Assembly: GCA_934503195.1 (NCBI GenBank)
Contig: CAKSVM010000024.1
Location: forward strand, 1 to 38,507
Reading direction: 5' to 3'
DNA length: 38,507 nucleotides
Source: an uncultured Eubacteriales bacterium
GTDB lineage: Bacteria; Bacillota; Clostridia; Oscillospirales; CAG-272
This document shows, in pieces, positions 37,732 to 38,507 of this stretch. Position numbers and translations under genes: made by a program. Position 1 is the first letter of the stretch; each line of letters begins with the position of its first letter. The notes beneath the pieces are model-generated. The model was given only the letters and a program-made list of their open reading frames with translations, was not told where the DNA came from and ran no database searches.

Positions 37732-38507
37732 TATCTCGTTTTTGCCTGTCCGACCGTCTTCTTCGCGAAATCCGAAAGCTTCACCCTTCCGACTCCGAAG
37801 ATCGACGTGTCGAGCGAATCGTTCAGTCTCTCGTACCAGACCGACGGAATCGCCGAGAATCCGTTCCGGACGCCGATTATCGATCCGGCCGTCGCACCGT
37901 TGCAGTCGGTGTCGAATCCGGTCTGAACCGCCATGCAGATCGTTCTTCCGTAATCTCCGCCGCCGAAGAGGAGCGCGGCGGTGACGATCATCGCGTTTGA
38001 GATCGTGTGGCACCAACCATGCCCGGTATGCTCATTCCACCGCTTGTGGATGAAACCGGCCGCGTCGTCATAGCTTCCGCCCTTATCATAAATCGAAATT
38101 ATCTCGCGGACGCTCTCTGTGAGCCGCGACTTTTCGGGAATCTGCGCGAGTCCGGACTCGATTATCGTCGGGATATCTTTTGTCACGGCGGCCGCGGCGA
38201 TCATCGCCGAGACGAACATCTCGCCATAGATTCCGTTCTTCACGTGGGAAATCGACGCGTCGCGCCACGCCATTCCGGCCGCCGTCTCAGGGTCGCCGGG
38301 ATTTATATACCCGAAGTAATCGCCGCGGATCTGCGCGCCGATCCACTCGCGGCAGGGATTCTTATAGATCGCCGACTCGTTCTCGGATATCCATGTGCCG
38401 AGGATCTCTTTCTGACCCTCCATGTTTATGCCGAGGACTGAGTAGACACACTTGGTCACGATTCTGTTATCCTTTCTGGAGTTGAAGACTATGCCGTCAA
38501 AGAAGAC
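37731..38507 (-). pseudogene. IS256 transposase fragment fused in frame to half an ADP-ribosylglycohydrolase
   Basis: The open frame runs off the window edge. From the edge to about 38375 it encodes an IS256 (Mutator-type) transposase piece: VFFDGIVFNSRKDNRIV, then VYSVLGINMEGQKEILGTW and ISENES. It then continues without a stop as the C-terminal part of an ADP-ribosylglycohydrolase: NPCREWIGAQIRGDYFGY, WRDASISHVKNGIYGEMFV, and QTGFDTDCNGATAGSI (metal-binding Asp residues). The N-terminal half of the hydrolase, with its first metal site, is absent, so enzyme activity is unlikely. The join at 38370-38379 is at an ESA/ESAIYKNP sequence that both families can share, suggesting microhomology recombination. 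Confidence 0.85.

Overview
The window looks like chromosome from a moderately GC-rich, Gram-positive-type (monoderm) Clostridia, probably an uncultured gut or rumen lineage. The evidence is the gene families (DUF951, YfhO, SPFH/zinc-ribbon/TPM cluster, Firmicutes-style Tad genes with no secretin or RcpC), strong sigma-A promoters with 17-bp spacers, AGGAG ribosome sites, and some TTG and GTG starts. Both edges carry broken insertion-sequence genes: an IS66 transposase remnant on the left and an IS256 transposase piece fused to half an ADP-ribosylglycohydrolase on the right. No rRNA, tRNA or CRISPR array was seen.

Left part (1-9818): IS66 debris; a small conserved hypothetical with an RRXRR/PLMP-like N-terminus (786-1283, -); a three-gene minus-strand operon of SPFH protein, zinc-ribbon membrane protein and TPM-domain protein (1442-4681), expressed from a promoter divergent to a metallophosphoesterase gene (4881-5738, +); then a second minus-strand operon, DUF951 - YfhO - nitrilase-family hydrolase (5801-9754).

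Centre (9930-30382): one apparent 18-gene, 20-kb plus-strand transcription unit, with a near-consensus promoter at 9930-9958 and a terminator at 30339-30382. It starts with a Tad/Flp type IVb pilus machine: TadZ/CpaE-like ATPase, TadA/CpaF ATPase, TadB, TadC, a Flp-like pilin, two TadE-like pseudopilins around a large TadG-like protein, and an A24 prepilin peptidase. It continues into a threonine-phosphorylation module (DUF6382-FHA protein, PP2C phosphatase, transmembrane Ser/Thr kinase) mixed with membrane-anchored TPR proteins carrying WG repeats, leucine-rich repeats or a VWA domain. It ends with a stand-alone prepilin-peptidase N-terminal (methylase-type) domain. The most striking detail is six tandem 12-residue EATTLG repeats inserted in the kinase activation segment. 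My inference is a phospho-regulated, surface-sensing pilus or secretion apparatus. The Tad core is a known family; the combination and the repeat array are what deserve attention.

Right part (30387-37695): an AraC-type regulator diverges from a hexuronate-catabolism operon: mannonate dehydratase (uxuA), glucuronate isomerase (uxaC) and an SDR fructuronate reductase. Between their promoters lies a 21-bp-spaced direct repeat that looks like the regulator's operator. A 180-bp MITE-like inverted-repeat element separates these genes from a GH39-type glycoside hydrolase and a solute-binding lipoprotein that has no permease genes beside it. Together they suggest release, uptake and breakdown of uronic-acid-containing plant or host glycans.
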